Assembly (NCBI GenBank): GCA_017541035.1
Contig: JAFXZW010000109.1
Location: 1-59,594, forward strand
Source: Eubacterium sp.
GTDB taxonomy: Bacteria; Bacillota; Clostridia; Lachnospirales; Lachnospiraceae
Length of the DNA stretch: 59,594 bases
Reading direction: 5' to 3'
The position numbers and the translations under genes were made by a program. Below are positions 8,443 to 15,883 of this stretch, in pieces. Positions within the stretch are counted from its first letter, which is position 1; the number at the start of each line of letters is the position of its first letter. The notes under the pieces are model-generated. The model saw nothing but the letters and a program-made list of their open reading frames with translations. It was not told the origin of the DNA and ran no database searches.

Positions 8443-8560
8443 GCCGGTGTCAAAAGGTATTTTGCCCCGGCTGATAATACGCAGCACACACTATGGGTAT
8501 ATGCTGCTAAAAACACTCACGACTCCCGTCAATTTGCAGGGAATACCGGTGAATCACTAC
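8443..8560. repeat. Dispersed structured repeat, copy 2 (GTCAAAAGGTATTTTGCC family)
   Basis: GTCAAAAGGTATTTTGCC at 8449-8466 is identical to copy 1. The AGCACA...TGCTGCT hairpin block and CTCACGACTCCCGTCA follow in the same order. It lies between the flavodoxin stop and the radical SAM start. Confidence 0.75.
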
Positions 8561-8578
8561 GATCTGTTCTTACAATCC

Positions 8579-8986
8579 TTATATGTACTGCCTTGCAAAT
8601 GCTGCTGCCGCCTTAAGGTCTTCTTCGTTCGGCCTACCCTTGTGAAAAGCCTTGAACTCACCCTTGCAATGGAATTCTTTTTCATCCATAGGGATTCCGA
8701 CCTTTTCGGCTACGGCCTTCACCTTCTTATATGTGGAATTCAGCATAGCTGCAGACCCGAAATTGACAATTTTCCCAACCTTACTCTTATCCAGTGAAGA
8801 CACAAATTCTCTTACCTCCGGGTCAATGGTAAAGGCATAATATGAGTTACCCAGAAACAACGCATCCACCGGTTCCGTAACGGGCTCGCTGATCGGCAGT
8901 GCCTCCACACCAAGTTCCTTTGCGATGGCCTCGGCCAGCCGCTTCGTATTTCCTGTCTTTGTGTAATACCTAACTGCAAATGTCAT
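8579..8986 (-). CDS. Flavodoxin-like FMN protein
   Basis: 135 residues starting MTFAVRYYTKTGNTKRLAEA. TKTGNTK is the FMN-phosphate loop, and the rest follows the flavodoxin fold (ALFLGNSYYAF strand). The start at 8986 is chosen for the AAGGAGG site 6 bases upstream; the 19-residue upstream extension lacks one. It probably carries low-potential electrons and is placed directly before the radical SAM gene, an enzyme type that needs such a donor. It has a consensus promoter. Confidence 0.85.
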   Translation of the reverse strand: MTFAVRYYTKTGNTKRLAEAIAKELGVEALPISEPVTEPVDALFLGNSYYAFTIDPEVREFVSSLDKSKVGKIVNFGSAAMLNSTYKKVKAVAEKVGIPMDEKEFHCKGEFKAFHKGRPNEEDLKAAAAFARQYI

Positions 8987-9014
8987 GACTGCTCCTCCTT
9001 TTCTCTTTTGTACT

Positions 9015-9060
9015 ATTATATTGTGCCCAATGTATTTTGTCAAGTCTTTTCGATCACCCT
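9015..9060 (-). promoter_or_regulatory. Consensus promoter of the flavodoxin gene
   Basis: On the minus strand: TTGACA (9038-9043), 17-bp spacer, TATAAT (9015-9020). The bases upstream of -35 (GGTGATCGAAAAGAC) nearly match those upstream of the OhrR-like gene's promoter (GGATGATCGAAAATAC). Confidence 0.75.
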
Positions 9061-9095
9061 TGCAAGTGACGAAGACCCGATTATTCGAATTTCCG

Positions 9096-9123
9096 GGATC
9101 ACCCCCGCATGCGCGGGGAAAAG
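9096..9123. repeat. Solitary type I-E CRISPR-repeat-like sequence
   Basis: A 28-bp sequence opening GGATCACCCCCGCATGCGCG and ending GGGAAAAG. Length, GGATCACCCC start, CCCCGC/GCGGGG stem and A-rich end match the type I-E repeat pattern. No second repeat follows at the expected 61-bp spacing on either side, and no cas gene is in the window. Confidence 0.45.
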
Positions 9124-9185
9124 TTCTGCTAGTATAGCATCTATCAATTAGATGTACGATTTTTATATTTCTTTACCCGTTTTAC

Positions 9186-9418
9186 CTACAATACCTTCCC
9201 GGGTTTCTTCATCTTCTTTGCGATATCGTTAGTTCCATTAAAAGACCGAGGCAGAAAAGCTTCGGGAATTTACAAATATCAACCACGAGTTGGTAAATAG
9301 CCATAGCATTATACATATTAGGATGCTCCTCATAATCGAGCAGAAGAGGGATTATTTCACTCCTGCTCGATTGTCGCATAAGGTGCCAAATGGGCATTCG
9401 CACAAGCACGACGACCAC
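9186..9418 (-). pseudogene. Frameshifted remnant of an unidentified gene
   Basis: On the minus strand one frame reads protein-like residues (EIIPLLLDYEEHPNMYNAMA, then IYQLVVDICKF), and the next frame continues as IPEAFLPRSFNGTNDIAKKM ending in TAG at 9186-9188. A single-base shift near 9260 would join them. No start with a ribosome-binding site exists, and the upstream end lies in a dispersed repeat. The family is not recognised. The rest of 9044-9485 holds a promoter, the CRISPR-like repeat, a dispersed repeat and a terminator. Confidence 0.35.
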
Positions 9419-9438
9419 CTGGCACCCTTATCGTGCAA
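9363..9438. repeat. Dispersed repeat family GCCAAATG...CAAGCACGAC, copy 1
   Basis: Contains TCGATTGTC, then GTGCCAAATGGGCATTCG, then CAAGCACGAC and a CCTTATC block. The same blocks in the same order occur at 23838-23919. Both copies lie next to the terminator at the end of a leftward gene. Confidence 0.7.
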
Positions 9439-9483
9439 AAAACCGGGGATGGTTCCCAACAGGTTGAGAACCGTCCCCGGTTT
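9439..9483 (-). terminator. Hairpin downstream of the zinc-ribbon gene
   Basis: AAACCGGGGATGGTTC pairs with GAACCGTCCCCGGTTT (one G-T pair). On the minus strand it is followed by U-rich bases (TTTTTTGCACG). The arms also resemble the 'ggggacggtt' structured repeats common in Clostridia intergenic DNA. Confidence 0.75.
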
Positions 9484-9485
9484 AT

Positions 9486-10256
9486 CTATTTTCTGGCAAA
9501 TACCAGATATGCACCGTTCATTTCCAGTGTGATCGTTCCGCTGCCGGCATCGAAGGTTCCATCGAGAGTTTCATTTCCGTTAACAAAAGATATTGTACTC
9601 CCGTCAACCTTCACATCACAGTCGGCGGTCCGGCCCATGTAACTGAATTTACCGTGTTTTCCATTGACTTCAAGAGTAAAGCCTTCAACATTCATTCCGC
9701 TTGCCTGCAGTTCCGCCTTTGAAACAGAAACCCCATTTGCCGTGGCATATGAAAATTCATAGGTTCCTTCCGCAGGAGTTTTTCTTCCTCTGAACAGAGC
9801 AAAGAAAATAAGGAATAACACGATACATATGGCTCCGCCGATCACTATGAACGTTATATTCGGGTTTGCGGATTTGGCCTGAGGTACGGGTTCCGCAGGC
9901 ATCGGTGGCTGATCATACGGGTTATATGAGGCACCCGGTGAACCATAGGGTGAAGCCTGAGGCTGATAATAAGCAGAAGGGCCGGATTCTCTCTGATCAT
10001 AAGCTGATGGCTCCATCATGACCGGAGCTGTTCTGGCAGCCACATTTTCAGGATCCGCACCAAAAGGATTGAAGGTTTCGCTATTCCCACCCACAAGCTG
10101 ATATTTGTTTTTGGATGTATCCGATGATGACTTTTCAGTCGTGCCGGATGAAGAGCCTGTTTTTGATGATACCGGATCATCCGTCACGGAAAAACCGCAG
10201 ATAGGGCATACAACTGTTCCCTCGGAAACCTCTCCTCCGCAGGTTCTACATTTCAT
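9486..10256 (-). CDS. Zinc-ribbon membrane protein with extracytoplasmic domain
   Basis: 256 residues. The N terminus is a zinc ribbon (C3-x2-C6 and C17-x2-C20), followed by a Ser/Thr- and then Pro/Tyr/Gly-rich linker (QPQASPYGSPGASYNPYDQP). One membrane helix lies at about residues 150-172 (ITFIVIGGAICIVLFLIFF). The last 80 residues form a small beta-rich domain outside the cell. It is a single-gene unit with its own terminator. The overall layout (cytosolic low-complexity Tyr-Gly-Asn part, one helix, external domain) resembles the 19.4-21.5 kb protein. The function is unknown. Confidence 0.75.
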   Translation of the reverse strand: MKCRTCGGEVSEGTVVCPICGFSVTDDPVSSKTGSSSGTTEKSSSDTSKNKYQLVGGNSETFNPFGADPENVAARTAPVMMEPSAYDQRESGPSAYYQPQASPYGSPGASYNPYDQPPMPAEPVPQAKSANPNITFIVIGGAICIVLFLIFFALFRGRKTPAEGTYEFSYATANGVSVSKAELQASGMNVEGFTLEVNGKHGKFSYMGRTADCDVKVDGSTISFVNGNETLDGTFDAGSGTITLEMNGAYLVFARK

Positions 10257-10324
10257 ATTGTTTTGCTCCTTCAGATATTTTGATCACATTCCAATTTATG
10301 AGCAATACTTACTCGCTTCCTGTC

Positions 10325-10972
10325 CTACGCCATCAGTATGCCCGGTATCTCCTCCGGTGTCTCCACGAAGCATTCTGCGCCTTCTGCAGTAAGCATATCC
10401 CTGTCCCGGAATCCCCACAGAACGGAAATGCATGGCAGTCCGGCCGCTCTTGCGGTGGCAAGATCCACCTCGGAGTCCCCGATATAAACCGCTTCTTCCA
10501 CAGTCACGCCCAGTTCCTTCATTGCCTGAAAAACGGTGTCCGGTGCAGGTTTTCTGCGTATCCCTGTCCTTTCACCGATCGCCACGGTGATTTCGGGGAA
10601 GAAGCGTTGCGCCAGTTCCTTCACCGCACCGTCCACTTTATTGGACACGATAGCCATCAGATATCCTTCCTCTTTGAGTTTCTTCACCAGTTCGGACACA
10701 CCACAATACGGGCGGGTATTATCCAGACAGTGCTGTTCGTAATACTCTTTGAACACACTCACCACTCCGGACAGTTCTTCTTCCGAAGCACCGGGTTCCG
10801 CCTGTCGTAAGGCATAAAGGATACCATTGCCGAAGAAGCGGCGCATTTCCGACAATGTATGTTGGCCGGAAAAGCCTTTTTGGTTCAGTGCATAGTTAAC
10901 TGCATTCTTCAGGTCCTCGAGTGTATCCAGCAGTGTTCCATCCAGGTCGAAAATGATTGCCTTATACTTCAT
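10325..10972 (-). CDS. HAD-family phosphatase, phosphoglycolate phosphatase-like
   Basis: 215 residues with the HAD motifs: nucleophile FDLDGTLLDTLEDL at residues 8-21, motif II VSNK, motif III Lys (RRKPAPD) and motif IV GDSEVDLATARAAGLP. A helical cap lies between motifs I and II as in Gph and PpaX. It dephosphorylates small phosphate esters in the cytoplasm; the exact substrate is uncertain. CGGAGG precedes ATG. Confidence 0.88.
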   Translation of the reverse strand: MKYKAIIFDLDGTLLDTLEDLKNAVNYALNQKGFSGQHTLSEMRRFFGNGILYALRQAEPGASEEELSGVVSVFKEYYEQHCLDNTRPYCGVSELVKKLKEEGYLMAIVSNKVDGAVKELAQRFFPEITVAIGERTGIRRKPAPDTVFQAMKELGVTVEEAVYIGDSEVDLATARAAGLPCISVLWGFRDRDMLTAEGAECFVETPEEIPGILMA

Positions 10973-10985
10973 GATTCCTCCGATG

Positions 10986-11100
10986 TACTAAGAGATCCTT
11001 CGCTTCGCTCAGGATGACGGGCAGAGCTCAGATGTCAGGTTGGGCTCAATGCCTCTCAGATGTAAGGTTGGACTTCCAATTTCAGATAGGGCTCCAGGTA
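10986..11100. repeat. Intergenic repeat region with GGATGAC motif and short direct repeats
   Basis: GAGATCCTTCGCTTCGCTCA plus GGATGAC is the reverse form of the element at 1698. It is followed by two related blocks, TCAGATGTCAGGTTGG and TCAGATGTAAGGTTGG, and a third partial one, TTTCAGATAGGG. Confidence 0.5.
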
Positions 11101-11106
11101 ACCGGG

Positions 11107-13038
11107 TTATGCCGTGAGGCCCGTATACAGGTGATAGTACCTGCCCTTCTCTGCCAGAAGCTCGTCGTGGGTTCCTTTCTCCACGATCTCACCATGCTCC
11201 AGTACCATAATGCAGTCACTGTTCTTGACTGTCGAAAGTCTGTGAGCGATGACAAATGTGGTCCGTCCTGCCATCAACCGATCCATACCTTCCTGCACGA
11301 TCTTCTCCGTCCGGGTATCAATGGAGGAGGTTGCCTCATCCAGAATCAATGCCGGCGGATTCGCCACCGCAGCCCGGGCAATAGCCAGGAGCTGGCGCTG
11401 TCCCTGGGAAAGGTTACCACCGTCTCCTGTGATCACCGTATCATAGCCCTCCGGCAGCTGACGGATAAAACCGTCCGCATTTGCCAGCTTTGCGGCTTCA
11501 ATGCACTCCTCATCCGTTGCGTCCAGACGGCCGTAACGGATATTTTCCATAACTGTAGCAGAGAAAAGATGCGTATCCTGCAATACCAACCCCAGGGAGC
11601 GACGAAGGTCACCCTTGCGGATCTTATTCACATTAATACCGTCATAGCGGATCTTACCATCCTGAATATCATAGAACCGGTTGATCAGATTGGTAATGGT
11701 AGTCTTTCCTGCACCGGTAGATCCCACAAATGCGATCTTCTGTCCTGGCTTGGCAAAAAGAGAAACCCCGTGCAGCACCATTTTCTCCGGAACATAGCCA
11801 AAATCCACATCGTCCATTACGATGTCGCCCTCCAGCCTTCTATACTCCACCTCACCGGATTCCTGATGCTGATGTTTCCATGCCCAAAGGCCTGTACGTT
11901 CCTCGCTCTCCACAAGGCTTCCATCCGGAAGCTCCTTCGCATTGACCAGCATGACATACCCGTCATCCTGTTCCTGTTCTTCATCCAGCAGCTTAAAGAC
12001 ACGATCCGCACCTGCCAGTGCCATTACAATGGCGTTCAGCTGCATGGATACCTGGTTGATCGGCATATTAAAGCTCTTATTGAACTGCAGAAATGCGAAG
12101 AGACTGCCCACCGAGAGAGGCGCGATTCCCGAGAATGCCGCTCCCTCCACTCCAAAATGGGATAAAATGAGCAGAGCCCCCACCACGGCACAGATCACGT
12201 AGCTCAGATTTCCCAGCTGAGCCATAGCCGGCATCAAAATGTTTGCATATTTATTTGCATTATTAGCACTTTCGAACAGCTGATCATTCAGTTTGTCGAA
12301 ATCCTCGATGCTCTTCTCCTCGTGACCGAAGACCTTGACAACCTTTTGTCCGGTCATCATTTCCTCGATAAAGCCGTTTACGGAGCCGATATCCTTCTGC
12401 TGGGCAACGAAATAAGCCCCGCTCTTCTTGGATATACCCATAGTCACTAACAGCATGACGACTACCATGATAAATGTTACTATGGTCAACGGAACGCTTT
12501 GAAGGATCATGCAGAAGGTCACTCCGAGTATGGTAATCCCACTGGAAAAAAGCTGCGGAATACTCTGACTGATCATCTGGCGGAGGGTGTCGATATCATT
12601 AGTATACATAGACATGATATCCCCACGGGTATGACTGTCGAAATACCGGATCGGCAATGTCTCCATATGGTTAAACATTTCCTCCCTGAGACGCTTCAGC
12701 GTACCCTGGGTTACATTTACCATGATCCGGTTCTGTGCATATACGGCGCCGATACCGATTGCATAAAATCCTGCCGTCCGCAGGATGGCCCCCAACAATG
12801 GCCCGAAATCCCTCGAGCCGGAAGTCAGCATGGGATCGATATAATCATCGATCAATACCTGCATGAACATAGTCCCCTGCAGGTTGGCCAAAACGCCGAC
12901 GATAATGCAGATAAATACAATGATCATATGTGGTTTGTAAAACCGGAACACATAACCCAGCAAACGTTTCAGTACCGCTCCCGGGTTCTCAATGGAGGGC
13001 TTCATCCCCCTCGCTCTCATTCTTCCTGGTGCCGGCAT
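11107..13038 (-). CDS. Heterodimeric ABC exporter subunit with canonical ATPase site
   Basis: 643 residues: six membrane helices, then an ATPase domain with Walker A GSTGAGKTT, signature LSQGQRQL, Walker B with Glu (ALILDEATSSID) and H-loop AHRLSTV. A polar insert (about residues 360-405, LLDEEQEQDDGYVM to GEVEYRRLEG) lies between membrane and ATPase parts. The N terminus is MPAPGRMRARG, with GGAGGTGAGG upstream. It follows the degenerate partner at 13217 by 178 bases. In the TM287/288 exporter class, the partner with intact catalytic Glu and His drives hydrolysis; that is this subunit. Confidence 0.9.
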   Translation of the reverse strand: MPAPGRMRARGMKPSIENPGAVLKRLLGYVFRFYKPHMIIVFICIIVGVLANLQGTMFMQVLIDDYIDPMLTSGSRDFGPLLGAILRTAGFYAIGIGAVYAQNRIMVNVTQGTLKRLREEMFNHMETLPIRYFDSHTRGDIMSMYTNDIDTLRQMISQSIPQLFSSGITILGVTFCMILQSVPLTIVTFIMVVVMLLVTMGISKKSGAYFVAQQKDIGSVNGFIEEMMTGQKVVKVFGHEEKSIEDFDKLNDQLFESANNANKYANILMPAMAQLGNLSYVICAVVGALLILSHFGVEGAAFSGIAPLSVGSLFAFLQFNKSFNMPINQVSMQLNAIVMALAGADRVFKLLDEEQEQDDGYVMLVNAKELPDGSLVESEERTGLWAWKHQHQESGEVEYRRLEGDIVMDDVDFGYVPEKMVLHGVSLFAKPGQKIAFVGSTGAGKTTITNLINRFYDIQDGKIRYDGINVNKIRKGDLRRSLGLVLQDTHLFSATVMENIRYGRLDATDEECIEAAKLANADGFIRQLPEGYDTVITGDGGNLSQGQRQLLAIARAAVANPPALILDEATSSIDTRTEKIVQEGMDRLMAGRTTFVIAHRLSTVKNSDCIMVLEHGEIVEKGTHDELLAEKGRYYHLYTGLTA

Positions 13039-13077
13039 CAGCCCTCACCTCCAATCAAAAAAAGTATGTAATCATGG

Positions 13078-13232
13078 TTTTGCCCCTCGCTTCGCTCACG
13101 GCTCGTCGGTCGGCGCGATTCAAATAATGACTTCGTCATTTCGCGCCTCCCGTCAATGTTTTGCCCCTCGCTTCGCTCACGGCCCGTCGGTCGGCGCGAT
13201 TCAAATAATGACTGCGTCATTTCGCGCCTCCC
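13078..13232. repeat. Two copies of the ATGACTTCGTCAT hairpin element
   Basis: Tandem copies 76 bp apart, each TTTTGCCCCTCGCTTCGCTC, then ACGGC(T/C)CGTCGGTCGGCGCG, then AATGACT(T/G)CGTCATT and CGCGCC. They belong to the family at 3887-4030. They lie between the two exporter genes, and the second overlaps the 3' end of the upstream gene. Confidence 0.8.
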
Positions 13233-14977
13233 TCATCAAAGTCTTTGCTTCCGCCTTGCTGAGATTCATAGACATCGCGATAAATTTCATTGGATTCCAA
13301 AAGCTCCTGATGCGTTCCGAAGCCGCTGATCCGGCCCTGTTCCATGACAATGATCCTGTCTGCATCCATTACACTGGATATTCTCTGGGCGATGATCAGT
13401 TTTGTGGTATCCGGGATGTATTCGCGGAAGCCTGCCCGGATCTTTGCATCTGTTGTAGTATCCACCGCACTGGTGCTGTCATCCAGAATGAGTATCTTCG
13501 GTTTCCTTAGCAGCGCCCGGGCGATGCAGAGTCTCTGCCTCTGACCGCCGGAGAGATTTGTCGCCCCCTGCTCCAGTTTGAAGTCGTAGCCATCACGAAG
13601 TTTATTGATGAACTCATCCGCGCAGGCAAGCCGACAGGCCTCCTGACAGTCCTCCAGTGTGGCATTCGGATTCCCCCAACGAAGATTCTCCAGGATCGTG
13701 CCGGAGAAAAGGACATTTTTCTGAAGCACCACAGCCACCTCACTGTGGAGCGTATCCATATCATAGGTGCGGACATCTTTGCCTCCCACGGATACGGTGC
13801 CGGACTCCACATCATACAAACGGCTTATCAGGGACACCAGACTGGACTTAGAGCTTCCGGTTCCACCGATAATACCGATGGTTTCCCCACTTCGAATGGA
13901 CAGGTTGATATCCTGCAGTACAGGAGCCTCCGAGGTATCGTTATAACGGAAAACCACATGGTCAAATGTAATGCTGCCATCCGTAATCTCATAATCCGGA
14001 TTCTCCGGATTCGTCAATGCGCTCTCCTCCTCCAGTACCTCCGCAATACGCTTGGCACTTGGCAGGGACATGGTAATCATAACCGCAACCATGGAAAGCA
14101 TCATTAGGCTCATCAGGATCTGCATACAGTAGGTCAGAAGCTGGGTCAGATTACCGGTTGTAAGGTCAATCTGGTTCGTATTTACTATGATCTTCGCGCC
14201 TACCCAGCTCACCATCAAAATGCAGAAGTAAACCGTTGTCTGCATAATGGGTGCAATAAAGGCCATCAGCCTTTCTGCCTTGCAGAAAATCTTATAGATC
14301 ATCAGGCTGGTGCGATTGAATTTTTCCTTCTCATGCTCCTCACGTACGAAGCCCTTTACCACACGGATTGCCGTAACATTTTCCTGCACGCTCTCATTCA
14401 TTTTGTCGTATTTCGGAAAAGCTTCAGAGAAGATCTTTGTCACTTTCCGGATCAGGAAAAAAGCGATGATTGCCAGGAAGATTACAGCTCCCAGATAAAC
14501 CAGGGACACTTCGGTGCTGATCATAAAGGCGGCCACCATACAGATGATCAGACTTGCCGGTGCACGTGTCAGCATCCGAAGAACCATCTGATAAGCATTC
14601 TGCACATTTGACACATCCGTGGTCATACGTGTCACCAGACTAGATGTGGAGAATTTATCAATATTGGCAAATGAATAAGTTTGGATCCTTCGATACATGG
14701 ATCGTCGCAGATTCCGGGCAAATCCGGTGGATGCCCTGGCGCCGTACTTTCCTCCCATTATGCCTGCCCACAGTGCGCCGCCGGCTAGTAGCAGCATGAT
14801 TCCACCGTACATCAACACGCGATCCATATCCACCTTATCCGCCTCCGAAAGATCTATGATCTTTCCCATGTATTGCGGAATCAGAACTTCAAAGATCACT
14901 TCAAGCACCATAAAAAGAGGTGTCAGAAAGGACACCATCTTAAATTCCTTTACTTCTTTCAGTATTCGTTTCAGCAT
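13217..14977 (-). CDS. Heterodimeric ABC exporter subunit with degenerate ATPase site
   Basis: 586 residues: six membrane helices and an ATPase domain with Walker A GGTGSSKSS (Ser for the usual Gly), intact signature LSGGQRQR, Walker B ILILDDSTSAVD with Asp instead of catalytic Glu, and AQRISS with Gln instead of the H-loop His. This set of changes is typical of the non-catalytic partner in heterodimeric exporters (TM287, BmrC, LmrC types). It is the first gene of the pair, with the catalytic partner next. The C terminus ends in the repeat that fills the gap. Confidence 0.9.
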   Translation of the reverse strand: MLKRILKEVKEFKMVSFLTPLFMVLEVIFEVLIPQYMGKIIDLSEADKVDMDRVLMYGGIMLLLAGGALWAGIMGGKYGARASTGFARNLRRSMYRRIQTYSFANIDKFSTSSLVTRMTTDVSNVQNAYQMVLRMLTRAPASLIICMVAAFMISTEVSLVYLGAVIFLAIIAFFLIRKVTKIFSEAFPKYDKMNESVQENVTAIRVVKGFVREEHEKEKFNRTSLMIYKIFCKAERLMAFIAPIMQTTVYFCILMVSWVGAKIIVNTNQIDLTTGNLTQLLTYCMQILMSLMMLSMVAVMITMSLPSAKRIAEVLEEESALTNPENPDYEITDGSITFDHVVFRYNDTSEAPVLQDINLSIRSGETIGIIGGTGSSKSSLVSLISRLYDVESGTVSVGGKDVRTYDMDTLHSEVAVVLQKNVLFSGTILENLRWGNPNATLEDCQEACRLACADEFINKLRDGYDFKLEQGATNLSGGQRQRLCIARALLRKPKILILDDSTSAVDTTTDAKIRAGFREYIPDTTKLIIAQRISSVMDADRIIVMEQGRISGFGTHQELLESNEIYRDVYESQQGGSKDFDEGGAK

Positions 14978-15115
14978 GTCAGAACCTCAAAAAAATAATA
15001 CTCCATACTTATCTTACCCGCGCCCCCTCCTCTTTTCAAGTCAAAAATCGTTTATCTACTCTGAAGGTGCGAAAACAGTGGGATCATCTGTAACGGAGGA
15101 ATTCTTCCAAAGTGG

Positions 15116-15202
15116 TACGGGGACAGGCTAAGTGCCACATGTGTAGCTGAAGTTTTTTATTCTTCAGATAGGCATGTGAACGTGTACCTGTCCCCGGATC
15201 AC
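15116..15202. repeat. Long imperfect inverted repeat (GGGGACAGG family)
   Basis: TACGGGGACAGG at the left pairs with CCTGTCCCCG at the right. CACATG/CATGTG and an inner CTGAAG/CTTCAG hairpin form further stems, for one rod of about 85 bases. It lies downstream of the Rpn fragment and upstream of the exporter pair. Similar GC-capped rods are common non-coding repeats in Clostridia; it could also act as a terminator. Confidence 0.6.
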
Positions 15203-15214
15203 TTTTCTTCCGCA

Positions 15215-15883
15215 TCACATCTGCGGCTCATACTGTGCCAAACGCTCAGATAGAAGGCGAATCAATTCATCCTTGCTCGCCAGCTCTTCATCCTTGCTCG
15301 TCAGCTCTTTATTCATGCTCGCCAGCTCTTTATTCATGCTCGCCAGCTCTTTATTCATGTTCGCCAGCTCCTCCGCTTTACTATCCAGTTGCTCCTCCAT
15401 TTCGATCATTTTGTCTATATATTCATCCATATCCAGTTCCAATGAATGATCCCGATCTCGCATTTCCTCGACCCCCTCTCGTATCTCATCATATTTGCGA
15501 TACAAATGATCCATGAGCATTCTCGTAAAACTCATTAGAGCCGTTTCGTCACTGCCTTTGATCTCTCCTGCCTGATAAGCCTGCGATATCGTGTTCATTA
15601 TATCATTTTTGTAGAGGTCGAGCAACTTTTGAATATCTTCCGGTTCCCGTTTCTCCGCCAGTAAAGATCGAAGACTAAGGAGCTTGAAAGGAAGCAGAAT
15701 CACCATACTTTTTTCCCTGATTTCTCTCGGTGTCTGCTCCTGAAACCGGATTACAGTAATATTCTGTTGATGCGGACATTGCACTTCCTGCAGATTTGAG
15801 CTTAGTATCCGGATCTGGAGAATACGGAACAGCTGCTCGTCACTTAAGAACCTGTCTTGGGAAAATGATTTGCTTTTTTGCAT
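15215..15883 (-). pseudogene. C-terminal fragment of an Rpn/PD-(D/E)XK-type nuclease (transposase-like)
   Basis: 222 residues. The part REIREKSMVILLPFKLLSLR and the following helices match the C-terminal half of Rpn-family putative transposase/nucleases. The N-terminal nuclease domain is absent: the frame starts at an ATG with no ribosome-binding site, 44 bases inside the 3' end of the next gene. The tail has 7-residue repeats (NKELASM, SKDELAS), predicted coiled coil, from a 21-bp tandem repeat at about 15280-15370. It is probably a remnant left by a deletion or insertion. Confidence 0.6.

Noticed and set aside
9052-9123. A two-repeat CRISPR array ending at GATCACCC near 9052
   Set aside because: The second GATCACCC is only 44-45 bases away rather than about 61, and its remaining bases do not match the repeat; it belongs to the promoter module.
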